A stretch of DNA of 64,000 bases from JABURQ01 sp029243145 (GCA_965660145.1 CBFHYX010000002.1:310001-374000), one strand, 5' to 3'. Positions 26,744-35,285 are shown, counted from the stretch's first letter. A program made the numbers and translations. The notes: a model not told the origin generated them from the sequence alone.

Positions 26744-28642
26744 TCAGTCACCAATTGAAGCAGTCGAATCGCCCGATTTGCGAATCGAAAGATATAAGGC
26801 GGGTACCGTCGACTCTTCTTCTTCAAGATAGCCGATCATTTCCAAAAACTCTTCTTCAGACTGCGGTAGAGGTTCTTCTTCGATCAGTTCCTGCGCCTGC
26901 CAATTCGGATCCGCTTGCATCGGTTCAGGATATTGGAGCCGTAGCGCGGCGACTTCTTGTGCGAAGTGAGTATAAGGCTTAATGACAACTTGTTCGCCTT
27001 TGAGCAGCCCGTCGCGAACGACAAAGTATTCATCATCTGACTGACCCACCGTAATTTCGCGTCGCAGTACGGTTTCTCCAAATGGAACCCAGACGAAATG
27101 TTTCGGCCCTGCCTGAAAGACGGCATTCATGGGAACTTGTATCACAGGCTCATCAATTTTGTTGGCAACAACTTCGACGCCGGCCGTCATCCCTGGTCGT
27201 AATTCTCCCGCCAGATGAGCGGGTATTGCGATCCGAAACTCGGCAATGTAATCACGCTGATCATAGTTGGGGTAATTGCCGGGGACGGGGAGAGTCGAAA
27301 GCGAAGTGAGTCCACAATCGAAGACTTCGTTCGGAAGAGAACTGATCAAAGCGGTTGCTCGCAATCCTTCTTGCACGTGACTAATCATCGACTCGTGAAT
27401 ACGGGCTTGAACTTTCATATCTGAGAGATTGGGAATATGAATAATTTTCTGCCGCTCTCGAACCGTGGAACCTTCTTCGAGTAGCGTGGGATTGCGAGAA
27501 GATCCTTCCGCGGCAATCACGACCTTGCCTGCTTGAGGGGCGACCAACGTGCAAGCATCAAGTTGCTCTCGGATCCAGTCGAGGCGATTTTGATAGATGT
27601 TGTAGACTCTTTCACGCGAGGACTTCAGGACTCGATATTGAGCCATTGACGCCTCTCCCGAAAGATGGACTCTCTTGGCTTGACGTTTCAGATGAAGTGC
27701 ATTTTCTCTCAGTAGCAACAATGTGCGGCCGTGTAAGTAATCTTGCAAAACTTGACGGGACTTTTCCTGATTCTTGACATCGTATTCCAGCTTCATCACT
27801 TTCAGCCGAGCTTTCTCGACCTCGTCAACCGCTTTATATCCTTTGAACGCCATCCGCTCTGCAAACTCAAGAGCGTCTTGAGCGCGAGTTAAGTCTTCGC
27901 GTGACGATTGCAGGTCGCCTTCCATTTTTTCGATTTGTTGAGGATACGTCCCCTTGAGATACTTTTGGAAATCGAGTTCCGCAAGCTCGGCATTCAATTC
28001 TGCCTGAGCGTTTTTACTCTCATTCAAGGCTTTACGAATCTCGACATCTTTGATGGCCTTTTCGTAAAGCGCGCGATAATCGTTGACACGAATTTCATAC
28101 TTTTGTTCCGACTCTTCAAGATCGGACGAATCGAGACGGCATACAACATCCCCGGCAAGAATTTGTTTCTTGCGAACAGATTCACCCGGTGTGATCACCA
28201 CCTCGGAGAACCGACTTTGTTTGTGGAATTCATACTCCTGCCGTTCACCGTCAACACTTTGGATGACAATGACAGAAAGTTTTCGATGAGGATGACGGAC
28301 CGTTTTCACGACGCCATCGACGGGAGATCGCAAAGGTGCCGCCACGTCGACTCCTGCAGGCGCCAACCACAATACTCGGGTCGAGGTATTAACCTCACTG
28401 ATGAGAGTCGCTTTCTGACGGCTATCGACTTCGCCTTGAGCCAAAATGGTATGTTGAAATGGAGATTCAATCACAACACCCGTCTGGAGCGTATTCCCCT
28501 CTTCATCGGTTGCCACTTTTTGCTCGGAATTACTCAGCAATGGATAGGTCATCACCAAAGAGGCTGCGAAGACACCACACAGCGCAATCAAGCCGGTGCG
28601 AGACTTCAGAAGAGAAAGAGGGCTTCGAGGGACGTCGTTCAT
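26744..28642 (-). CDS. HlyD/RND-type membrane fusion protein
   Basis: A 632-residue periplasmic adaptor. A membrane anchor (about residues 12-32, LIALCGVFAASLVMTYPLL) is followed by a biotinyl-lipoyl-like half (APAGVDVAAPLRSPVDGVVK). A long coiled-coil hairpin (about 170-330) rich in Glu/Lys/Leu follows, then the second lipoyl half (LVAPQAGKVVIA), a beta-barrel and a membrane-proximal domain (PMNAVFQAGPKHFVWV). An acidic tail is unusual. Such proteins link an inner-membrane pump to the outer membrane, but no pump or outer-membrane factor gene is adjacent. ATG at 28642 has GAGG upstream and gives a proper N-terminal anchor; longer readings are improbable. Confidence 0.85.
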   Translation of the reverse strand: MNDVPRSPLSLLKSRTGLIALCGVFAASLVMTYPLLSNSEQKVATDEEGNTLQTGVVIESPFQHTILAQGEVDSRQKATLISEVNTSTRVLWLAPAGVDVAAPLRSPVDGVVKTVRHPHRKLSVIVIQSVDGERQEYEFHKQSRFSEVVITPGESVRKKQILAGDVVCRLDSSDLEESEQKYEIRVNDYRALYEKAIKDVEIRKALNESKNAQAELNAELAELDFQKYLKGTYPQQIEKMEGDLQSSREDLTRAQDALEFAERMAFKGYKAVDEVEKARLKVMKLEYDVKNQEKSRQVLQDYLHGRTLLLLRENALHLKRQAKRVHLSGEASMAQYRVLKSSRERVYNIYQNRLDWIREQLDACTLVAPQAGKVVIAAEGSSRNPTLLEEGSTVRERQKIIHIPNLSDMKVQARIHESMISHVQEGLRATALISSLPNEVFDCGLTSLSTLPVPGNYPNYDQRDYIAEFRIAIPAHLAGELRPGMTAGVEVVANKIDEPVIQVPMNAVFQAGPKHFVWVPFGETVLRREITVGQSDDEYFVVRDGLLKGEQVVIKPYTHFAQEVAALRLQYPEPMQADPNWQAQELIEEEPLPQSEEEFLEMIGYLEEEESTVPALYLSIRKSGDSTASIGD

Positions 28643-29031
28643 GAGGTGGGCCTCTTCGATCAATACGCAGGTAGTCCGGAACGTGCCGGTCGTAATGGAT
28701 TGGTCGATTTCGTATCTCAAGGTGGGTCGGTGTTCATGACAGCACCACGATTTGTCAATTATCCAACATGTTTCTCTCGTCCGAGTGCCAGAAGGTGGCA
28801 GGCGGGGGAACAAAAGTAAACAGGCTCTTTAATGTGACTTGAGGGGTAAACCGTAATTCTGACATCAACGTCTGCTGATCATAACAGGTGGATCGAATGC
28901 TGTGTACAAGAGAATCGAGAAAAATCAGGACCCCACTGATAAAGAACCCATTTTGGCCGTAGAAACGACGAGATATATCAATTGGCGAATTTCCAGTTGC
29001 GGAGAGAATTACCAATCGACACTATGAATTG
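28643..29031. other. intergenic region between divergent genes
   Basis: About 390 bases between the adaptor gene (minus) and glpD (plus). No gene is supported. An open frame runs through part of it on both strands but without family resemblance. Promoters for both neighbours are presumably here. Confidence 0.5.
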
Positions 29032-30618
29032 ATGAACGCTTTTCCCGAATTCAACCGCCAACATTTTTTAACGCGAATTGCCGAAACTCCACTCTGGGAT
29101 ATTCTGATCATCGGAGGCGGAGCGACGGGAGCGGGAATCGCCGTTGATGCAGCATCGCGTGGATACCGAACACTGTTGCTAGAACAATCTGATTTTGGGA
29201 AAGGGACATCCAGCCACTCAACCAAATTGATTCATGGTGGTGTCCGCTATCTGGAGCAGGGGAATCTCAAGCTGGTCACCGAAGCTCTGCGCGAACGAGA
29301 GCGATTACTTCATAATGCACCGCACCTCGTGCATGACCTCTCATTCGTGATTCCCGCATTCAAATGGTGGGAGAAACCCTATTACGCCCTCGGCCTGAAA
29401 GCTTACGACTGGTTAGCCGGGCGTCAGTCGTTTGGAAAATCTCACGGTGTTTCTCGGGAAGAAGTTCGCAAACGACTACCGGGATTAAAACCGGATGCCC
29501 TACGAGGCGGCGTTCTCTATCATGATGGCCAGTTCGACGATGCGCGACTGGTGATCAACCTGATGCAGACGGCTGCCGAACAGGGAGCCACGACACTCAA
29601 CTACTGCCGAGTGGAGCAACTTCTCAAATCGTCTGATGGTCGCGTTCGGGGCGTGGAATTCACGGATGTCGAAACCGGGCAACGAAATACGGTTCAGGCA
29701 AAATGTGTGATCAATGCGACTGGTCCGTTCAGCGATGGAATCCGCTCTCTCGATGAACCGGCAGCTCCCAAACTCATTATGCCCAGCCGCGGAGTTCATT
29801 TGGTCTTTGATGGAAAGATTCTGGGAGGAAATACCGCCCTGCTCGTTCCCAAGACGCGCGATGGGCGAGTTGTGTTTGCGATTCCTTGGCACGGTCATTG
29901 TGTGTTGGGAACGACCGACACTCCCGTCGATATTGCGAAACTCGAACCCGAGGTCTCGGAGGACGAGATTGAATTTTTGTTACAAACGGCTGCCGACTAT
30001 TTTTCGCCAGCACCAACACGAGACGATATTCTCAGCACCTTTGCCGGCATTCGACCGTTAGTGAACCCTTCGGGAATCGCCAACTCTTCCAAAGTCTCAC
30101 GCGAACATACTATTGAAGTGAGCAATTCGGGGTTAATCTCAATTGCCGGTGGAAAGTGGACCACTTATCGTGAGATGGCCGAGGATTGCGTTAATCGAGC
30201 CGCAGACGCCTGTGGACTTCAGGAATTGAGCTGTGTGACCGCCAACTTGAAACTTCGTGGCGCTGAACTCTCCAACAATCATAACTCTGAAGGGGTATGG
30301 GACACGTTGGGGAGTGATCGAGTCCACATTGAGCAATTGATCGAAGCAAACCCCGAATGGGGAACACCTATGGTTAAAGGTTGCTCACTGACGAAAGCCG
30401 AAGTGATCTGGTCTGCAAAATCAGAAATGGCGAGAACCGTTGAAGATGTCCTGTCACGCAGGCATCGAATATTGTTGCTCAATGCAAAGGTTGCCAATTT
30501 GTTGGCAGAACCAGTGGCCAATATTCTTGCAGAACAACTTGGTCGGGATGAAGATTGGAAACTCAACCAGATCGGCGAGCTTCAAGAACTCGCTGACCGG
30601 GCGATTTGTTCTCGGTAA
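29032..30618 (+). CDS. glpD: aerobic glycerol-3-phosphate dehydrogenase family protein
   Basis: A 528-residue FAD enzyme oxidising sn-glycerol-3-phosphate to dihydroxyacetone phosphate with electrons to quinone. The FAD motif is LIIGGGATGAGIAVDAASRG, followed by the GlpD signature SSHSTKLIHGGVRYLEQGN. GTTDTPVDIAKLEPEVS and SIAGGKWTTYREMAEDC are also typical, and a C-terminal DAO_C helical domain follows (about residues 390-510). No glpK or glpF is nearby. ATG at 29032 is chosen; a TTG precedes it directly. Confidence 0.93.
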   Translation: MNAFPEFNRQHFLTRIAETPLWDILIIGGGATGAGIAVDAASRGYRTLLLEQSDFGKGTSSHSTKLIHGGVRYLEQGNLKLVTEALRERERLLHNAPHLVHDLSFVIPAFKWWEKPYYALGLKAYDWLAGRQSFGKSHGVSREEVRKRLPGLKPDALRGGVLYHDGQFDDARLVINLMQTAAEQGATTLNYCRVEQLLKSSDGRVRGVEFTDVETGQRNTVQAKCVINATGPFSDGIRSLDEPAAPKLIMPSRGVHLVFDGKILGGNTALLVPKTRDGRVVFAIPWHGHCVLGTTDTPVDIAKLEPEVSEDEIEFLLQTAADYFSPAPTRDDILSTFAGIRPLVNPSGIANSSKVSREHTIEVSNSGLISIAGGKWTTYREMAEDCVNRAADACGLQELSCVTANLKLRGAELSNNHNSEGVWDTLGSDRVHIEQLIEANPEWGTPMVKGCSLTKAEVIWSAKSEMARTVEDVLSRRHRILLLNAKVANLLAEPVANILAEQLGRDEDWKLNQIGELQELADRAICSR

Positions 30619-30709
30619 AGTTTCTGGGGCCAATCGATTGACGTTGCCGTTAAACACGCAGATGATAGAGCAGTCATCCCAAACGATTATGAGTGAAAAG
30701 GAAATCATT

Positions 30710-31084
30710 ATGGCCAAGAATCACGCACACCGTTTTCTGGCAATCGTTGACGAAGCCCGCAAGAACATCGAAGAGTGTACGGTCACCGATGTCAAAGCGC
30801 GACTCGATCAAGGGGAAGAACTTCTTCTGATCGACGTTCGTGAGGAGAGCGAATTCGCCAAAGCGCATGTCTCTGGAGCCAGACATCTGGGTAAGGGAAT
30901 CATTGAGCGCGACATCGAAAATGAAGTCCCCGACACTGACACAGAAATGGTTTTGTATTGTGGCGGCGGTTATCGATCAGCGTTGGCAGCCGATAACTTG
31001 CGAAAGATGGGATACACACGAGTGATATCGATGGATGGGGGCTTTCGGGAATGGAAGGAAGCTGACTTCCCGGTCGAAAGCTGA
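30710..31084 (+). CDS. rhodanese-like domain protein
   Basis: A 124-residue single-domain rhodanese. The sequence VTDVKARLDQGEELLLIDVRE opens the fold and the active-site loop is YCGGGYRSALAA with the persulfide-forming Cys. SMDGGFREWKEADFPVE closes it. No signal peptide, so cytoplasmic sulfur transfer or thiol chemistry is likely. ATG at 30710 is chosen because AAGGAAAT lies at the right distance; an in-frame ATG at 30689 would add seven residues. It lies 91 bases after glpD. Confidence 0.87.
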   Translation: MAKNHAHRFLAIVDEARKNIEECTVTDVKARLDQGEELLLIDVREESEFAKAHVSGARHLGKGIIERDIENEVPDTDTEMVLYCGGGYRSALAADNLRKMGYTRVISMDGGFREWKEADFPVES

Positions 31085-31222
31085 ATTTCCAGGTTCCCCG
31101 TCATTGAGGCGCATCGCCAGTGAAGCTGAAGCGACGTAACAACCGATGAGTGAAGTAAGTCACCGACTCGTCCCAATTGTTGGTTTTCTGCATACCTCCT
31201 CACCTCCCGGCAGGATCGTCGC

Positions 31223-31525
31223 ATGCAATTGTCACCATTAAAAACGACTTTGCTATCGTTCACCATAGTCGCAATGCTCAGCCTGTTGAGTGGCTGTCAA
31301 TGCACATCACTCACCGAGGTGTATAGCGACAAGATCGACGATATCAGCGATTACGGCTTCTGCATGGACTGTTATTACAATCCGTGTTGGGATCTCAGTC
31401 GCATTGGACATTCTGATTGGAAAGCCTGCAAAATGAATCGCGAATGGTGCAGCGATTGTCGCGACCAATCATGTGGCGAAGAATGCCCTGGCTGCAACTC
31501 GTGCAGTCAGACGATTGACGAATAA
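31223..31525 (+). CDS. small cysteine-rich lipoprotein
   Basis: A 100-residue protein with a hydrophobic N-terminus ending in the lipobox LLSGC (Cys25), so probably lipid-anchored. The mature part has twelve cysteines, many in C-x2-C-like pairs (CMDCYYNPC, CSDCRDQSCGEECPGCNSC). This suggests disulfides or metal binding. No family is recognised. The mature protein also has many Asp/Glu. It is convergent with the histone-like gene, 13 bases away. Confidence 0.7.
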   Translation: MQLSPLKTTLLSFTIVAMLSLLSGCQCTSLTEVYSDKIDDISDYGFCMDCYYNPCWDLSRIGHSDWKACKMNREWCSDCRDQSCGEECPGCNSCSQTIDE

Positions 31526-31538
31526 CGGCCCACAAAGC

Positions 31539-31877
31539 TTACTCTTCTTCGTCGGCTGCCTTCTTCTTTGTGGCTGCTGGCGCCTTTTTGACCACGGGAG
31601 CGTCAATGACTTCCTTCATCGGTTGAATGAAGAAAGGCTTTTTCGACTTGGCAGAAAGTTGTTCCAGCTTTTTCTCGGCTTCTTTCCGCTGATCGTAAGG
31701 GAAGCGGGCTTCTTCTTTCATGCTACTGCTGAAGACACCCCAAACCATACGCTTCCGAGCTTCGGCGGTTGCTTTCTTACTTCGTGACTTACGTTTTGCC
31801 GCTTTTTTCTTCGTAGTCGTCTTTTTGGCAGTCGCTTTTTTCTTGGTAGTCGTCTTTTTTGTGGCTTTTTTGGCCAT
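31539..31877 (-). CDS. histone H1-like Lys/Ala-rich DNA-binding protein
   Basis: A 112-residue protein. Residues 1-36 are almost entirely Lys, Thr, Ala and Arg in repeats of the form TTTKKKA, as in eukaryotic H1 tails and bacterial H1-like proteins. Residues 40-90 form a less basic middle containing RMVWGVFSSSMKEEARF and a Lys/Glu helix, and the end is acidic (AADEEE). It probably binds DNA non-specifically through the tail and helps compact the nucleoid. The middle part is not a domain I recognise. The repeat is also visible in the DNA (31803-31865). Confidence 0.72.
   Translation of the reverse strand: MAKKATKKTTTKKKATAKKTTTKKKAAKRKSRSKKATAEARKRMVWGVFSSSMKEEARFPYDQRKEAEKKLEQLSAKSKKPFFIQPMKEVIDAPVVKKAPAATKKKAADEEE
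31803..31865. repeat. tandem repeat within the histone-like gene
   Basis: Two near-identical units, 33 bases (31803-31835) and 30 bases (31836-31865), each encoding the KTTTKKK block. The difference is a three-base indel that keeps the frame. Such repeats can expand or contract and change the length of the basic tail. Confidence 0.75.
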
Positions 31878-32356
31878 TGGCGGCAGCTTTCACGATGTTT
31901 TAAGGGAAACGAATTCAGCCTCAGAAGAGGTAAATTACCAAGTTTGTCGTCGTTTCTCTACTGATCGGGCCGTTCACAATCACTCATTATCACAGCTTGA
32001 ACGGCGAACCATAAAGATTGAAGGCATCTAAAAATTCTTGCCAAAAACAACAAATACACCATAAGTCATTACTTAGAAACATGATACATCGATTTACGGC
32101 CATTTTTGAGAGACTGTTCCGAATCATTTTTTCCGAAATAACCAGAATAGTTTGTGCAACCGGACCCAATCTGCCGATCAAAGTAAGGAGTCATCCTATT
32201 TTTACGATGACACGATGCGCAAGCGACCTCATGTTGAAGTTCTTGGGCAAAACAACGACTAACGATTACTGATTGAGACATCTCTGAGGGATGTCACAGG
32301 CGACTCTGCGGGGAGTCCGCCGCTCCCTTCGAACGGATTCATAAGGAGAGCTGTTC
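31878..32356. other. intergenic region with structured leader
   Basis: About 480 bases between the histone-like gene (minus) and the BON-domain gene (plus). No gene is supported. The first part is AT-rich. The last 80 bases hold two consecutive hairpins just before the BON gene, listed separately. Confidence 0.55.
32277..32321 (+). promoter_or_regulatory. two-hairpin leader of the BON-domain gene
   Basis: Hairpin one pairs 32277-32282 with 32290-32295 (gacatc/gatgtc). Hairpin two pairs 32299-32306 with 32313-32321 (ggcgactc/gagtccgcc, one bulged base). They end about 20 bases before the AAGGAG ribosome site at 32343-32348. No T run follows, so they are not terminators. They could stabilise the mRNA or control translation. 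Confidence 0.45.
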
Positions 32357-33436
32357 ATGCGAAAGTTACGAGAATGGGTATTGACGTTGGGGGTCATGGC
32401 GGCTGCTCCTGCGGTTGGCTTAGCTGGTCCCTTTTCACTTCCTTCACTCCCTTTCACACAAGAGAAAGTGAGTAACCAGGAAGTTGCAGAAGGCATCGCG
32501 TCTTCTCTGCAACAAGCTCGTCTGCAAGGAACCGATATTCAAATCGAGTTCAAAGGCGGAGTAGCAACACTGGCAGGTAAAGTGACGGATGCTGGTCAGA
32601 AGGCCAAAGCAACGCAAGTTGTCTCGCAGGTCGCCGGTGTGAAGACCGTTGATAACCGTCTGCAGGTTCAATCTGAACGAACCCCAAATTCGGGTGGAAT
32701 TCAACAAGCCACGTTCTTCGATGGACCGGCTCAACCGAATTTTTCACCAATCCGGCAAGTCGGTGCGGAAACACCGGCACCAACTGCTGCCACTCCAGCA
32801 AACTCAAATCAGGCAGTTGCTGAGAACATTGCAGGAGCTTTGGGAACGGCTGGCTTGAATGGCTACGACATTCAGATCAGCTACCAGGATGGAACCGCAA
32901 CTCTCTCTGGAGCCGTTGCGAATCCTCAACAACGATTGATGGCAGAACAAGCCGCATCGAGTGTTTCCGGTGTGAAACTGGTTTCTAACCAGTTGCGACT
33001 CCCGGCTGCACCACAAATGGCTGCCGCACCGCAAATGGGACCACAGAGAGGACCGCAAATGGCTCCTCAACAGTCATCGTACATCCCGGCTGGATATCAG
33101 GGACAACCTGGTCCACCTCCTGGATACGGACAACCTGGTCCGCCTGCGGGATACGGTCAACCTGGAGCAATGGCATCACACACGGTGCATAACTCACCGA
33201 ATTTGCCACCACACTCATACCCGACCTACGGAGCATATCCAAACTCCGCTGCCGTGAGTTATCCGAAGCAATACGGTGCCTCGGCATTCCCTTACATCGG
33301 TCCTTTCTATCCTTATCCTCAGGTTCCCCTGGGTTGGAGAAAATCGACTCTGGAATGGAAAGATGGCTCTTGGGCACTCGACTTTGATGCCAAGACCGAC
33401 AAATGGTGGTGGTTTATGTCTCCCAAGAACTGGTAA
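32357..33436 (+). CDS. exported protein with two BON domains
   Basis: A 359-residue protein with a signal peptide (VLTLGVMAAAPAVGLAGP). Two BON domains follow: about residues 38-98 (VAEGIASSLQQARLQGTDIQ) and about 152-212 (VAENIAGALGTAGLNGYDIQ). They are clearly duplicates of each other. A Gln/Pro/Gly-rich linker then carries a GQPGPP.GY repeat, and the protein ends in an aromatic segment, DAKTDKWWWFMSPKNW. BON domains bind membranes or peptidoglycan-associated partners. It is probably an envelope or matrix protein. AAGGAG lies eight bases before the ATG, one of the best ribosome sites in the window, and a strong terminator follows, which suggests high expression. Confidence 0.85.
   Translation: MRKLREWVLTLGVMAAAPAVGLAGPFSLPSLPFTQEKVSNQEVAEGIASSLQQARLQGTDIQIEFKGGVATLAGKVTDAGQKAKATQVVSQVAGVKTVDNRLQVQSERTPNSGGIQQATFFDGPAQPNFSPIRQVGAETPAPTAATPANSNQAVAENIAGALGTAGLNGYDIQISYQDGTATLSGAVANPQQRLMAEQAASSVSGVKLVSNQLRLPAAPQMAAAPQMGPQRGPQMAPQQSSYIPAGYQGQPGPPPGYGQPGPPAGYGQPGAMASHTVHNSPNLPPHSYPTYGAYPNSAAVSYPKQYGASAFPYIGPFYPYPQVPLGWRKSTLEWKDGSWALDFDAKTDKWWWFMSPKNW
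33101..33166. repeat. 27-bp tandem repeat in the BON-domain gene
   Basis: Units at 33101-33127 and 33128-33154, with a partial third unit to 33166, encode the repeated GQPGPP.GY peptide. The units differ by only a few bases, so the array is young and may vary in copy number. Confidence 0.8.
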
Positions 33437-33466
33437 TCAGTTCTGAGACAAGATGAGAGCTTTCAA

Positions 33467-33499
33467 CGCTCCTCGGTAAATGCCGAGGGGCGTTTTTTT
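33467..33499 (+). terminator. Rho-independent terminator after the BON-domain gene
   Basis: A ten-base-pair stem (33467-33476 with 33483-33492, one G-T pair, six-base loop) is followed by seven T residues. It lies 30 bases after the stop codon. Confidence 0.93.
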
Positions 33500-33653
33500 G
33501 TATCTGTAGGTTTCCTTCAACGAAAACCGCAGTATCTCTGAGAATTCTGCCGGAAAAATCCTTAAAACCGGAAAAACCTCACAAGTACGACGGCGGAATG
33601 ATCGATATAGAAGATACCACGGTCATATTCCGACCGCGGACTTCGAATCAGCC

Positions 33654-33734
33654 CCGTAAGGAACACCTTACGGACGAGCTTCGATCGAGTTCAGCAGAAC
33701 GAGCAAATGATACAGAACCGGGCATTGAGGCCCG
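33654..33734 (+). promoter_or_regulatory. structured leader of the small lipoprotein gene
   Basis: A perfect eight-base-pair hairpin (33654-33661 with 33666-33673, loop aaca) and a second five-base-pair hairpin (33719-33723 with 33730-33734) lie between the preceding terminator and the GGAGG site at 33746-33750. No T run follows either. This is a plausible mRNA-stabilising or translation-controlling leader. Confidence 0.4.
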
Positions 33735-33756
33735 TCACAGTCACCGGAGGACATTG

Positions 33757-34341
33757 ATGTTCAATCACAAAAGCAGACTCAAACGCTTTCTCATGTTGAC
33801 AGGCTTATGCCTGGTCACCGTTAGCAGCAGCGGTTGCCAAGTGTCACTCGGCTTTGTCGAAGTGATGTGGCAAGGCATGTCATTCTGGGGCACTGCCCCC
33901 TTAATCCCGATTCCCGCGTATTGGAGCCAGAAAATTGAAGATGGCTACCACGAAGAAGAACGTTATGGCCGCGTGCCAGTGCTCGATCCCGTCGAAGGAG
34001 AACACGCTCCTTTGTTCTGTATCGATCCACCTTCAGACGATGAAGTGATGCGAGCTCTGCCAGACAATGTCACAGGCGGAATTCCCTTCATCGCTGAAAC
34101 CTCACGAAACAATGTTCGTATCGTTGTCGAACCGATTGTCGACAAACTGGAAGACTGCCGATTCTATCCAATGGTTGGACCGGCTCGTCTCCACAAATGT
34201 CACTACAAATGTACGGTTTACTATGATGAAACCAAACGTTCGGATTGGCCAGTTCCATTCTCTCATACCGATCAACGTCAAGAAGTGGTTTATGTGGACC
34301 ACGATCATCTGATCCGGTGTGCCGGACCTGCCTCTGAATAA
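33757..34341 (+). CDS. lipoprotein of unknown function
   Basis: A 194-residue protein with a basic N-terminus, a hydrophobic stretch (FLMLTGLCLVTVSSSGC) and a lipobox Cys, so it is probably lipid-anchored. The mature part has many acidic residues early, a Pro-rich segment (APLIPIPAYWSQKIEDG) and a C-terminal Cys/His section (RLHKCHYKCTVYYDETKRS). No domain is recognised. ATG at 33757 is chosen because GGAGG sits six bases upstream and the signal follows directly. It lies between two strong terminators, making it a single-gene transcript. Confidence 0.78.
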   Translation: MFNHKSRLKRFLMLTGLCLVTVSSSGCQVSLGFVEVMWQGMSFWGTAPLIPIPAYWSQKIEDGYHEEERYGRVPVLDPVEGEHAPLFCIDPPSDDEVMRALPDNVTGGIPFIAETSRNNVRIVVEPIVDKLEDCRFYPMVGPARLHKCHYKCTVYYDETKRSDWPVPFSHTDQRQEVVYVDHDHLIRCAGPASE

Positions 34342-34402
34342 TTCGACATCGTCGGCATCATGCCGACTCTCCGATTGCTCGTCGATCTGCTGATCGATCA
34401 TA

Positions 34403-34438
34403 CGGCACCCCGGTCTCCGGCCGGGTTGCCGTTTTTTT
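34403..34438 (+). terminator. Rho-independent terminator after the lipoprotein gene
   Basis: An eleven-position stem with one mismatch (34403-34413 with 34421-34431) is followed by seven T residues. It sits 60 bases past the stop, before the convergent acetyltransferase gene. Confidence 0.9.
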
Positions 34439-34457
34439 ATGCGCGAACAAAATACGC

Positions 34458-34964
34458 TTAGAGATCTGCGAATGCAGAGTGATAGTTGACTGTCCCCCAA
34501 CAACCGTCCAATGCCCCCGTGTTTAATTCGACAAGCATGAAGACTTCGTCGGGAACATCGTACTCGCAACCAATTTTGAATTGCGATGCGGGGACAAACC
34601 CGAACCGCGGATAAAACTCGGGATATCCGAGAACCACGACAGCATCCCATCCCTGCTCTCGACAGATATTAAGCCCGGCTGTGACTAACTCGGAGCCGAT
34701 TCCTTGTCGTTGAAAGTCGGGTAGCACGGCCATCGGTGCCAATCCCAATATTTTCAGGTGATTATGGCCGGGAAGAGTCACAGGGCTGAATAAGATATGG
34801 CCAGCGAGTAGATCATCTTTCTCGGCCACCAATGAAATTATGGATTCGCACTGATCACGCAATGCGTCAACCAAACCGGCTTCCGCATCTGTTTCAAATG
34901 CTGCTGTATTGAGGTATCGCACCGCGTCGTAGTCGATTGCAGATTCCGAGCGAATATGTGTCAT
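34458..34964 (-). CDS. GNAT-family N-acetyltransferase
   Basis: A 168-residue protein of the GNAT superfamily, YhbS-like. The acetyl-CoA motif is LPDFQRQGIGSELVTAGL (Q/R-x2-G-x-G), preceded by LAPMAVLP and followed by VVLGYPEFYPRFGFVPAS, typical for this subgroup. The acceptor is unknown. It lies 27 bases from the zinc-ribbon membrane protein on the same strand and may be cotranscribed with it. Confidence 0.88.
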   Translation of the reverse strand: MTHIRSESAIDYDAVRYLNTAAFETDAEAGLVDALRDQCESIISLVAEKDDLLAGHILFSPVTLPGHNHLKILGLAPMAVLPDFQRQGIGSELVTAGLNICREQGWDAVVVLGYPEFYPRFGFVPASQFKIGCEYDVPDEVFMLVELNTGALDGCWGTVNYHSAFADL

Positions 34965-34991
34965 GGTCGATGTTCCGTAACCACAAGAATT

Positions 34992-35285
34992 TCAGACGAA
35001 CTGTAAAAAGAAGAAGAATGTGCAGAATAGCAACGAGACCCCCAATCCTACAGGGACTCCCCACCAACCAAGCAAACCACAAGCTCCCACCGTGATGATG
35101 AATGTCACAAAGCCATAACTGATCAGATTGAGTCTCCAGAAAGTTCGATCTGCTTCCAAAGCTTCTTTCGAAGGTGTTTGGACAGCCGTCGTACGAGGAG
35201 ATTTCTCATCAACTTTATTCCCGCATTCGGGACAGACGGCGGTGTTGTTCTCTAGGACAAAAGTGCATTTTGGACATGGTCGCAT
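34992..35285 (-). CDS. small zinc-ribbon membrane protein
   Basis: A 97-residue protein. The N-terminus is a C-x2-C...C-x2-C zinc ribbon (CPKCTFVLENNTAVCPECG), followed by a polar linker and two hydrophobic segments (about residues 53-73 and 76-95). Proteins of this plan are common in planctomycetes; function is unknown. It is upstream of the acetyltransferase on the same strand. Confidence 0.65.
   Translation of the reverse strand: MRPCPKCTFVLENNTAVCPECGNKVDEKSPRTTAVQTPSKEALEADRTFWRLNLISYGFVTFIITVGACGLLGWWGVPVGLGVSLLFCTFFFFLQFV

Noticed and set aside
27908..28819. Long plus-strand open frame (about 300 codons)
   Set aside because: It is antisense to the membrane-fusion protein gene, whose domains are clear; the antisense translation has no family resemblance.
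32069..32281. Minus-strand frame containing CASCH, a possible heme motif
   Set aside because: No signal peptide, no cytochrome context in the rest of the frame, and it lies across the leader of the BON gene.
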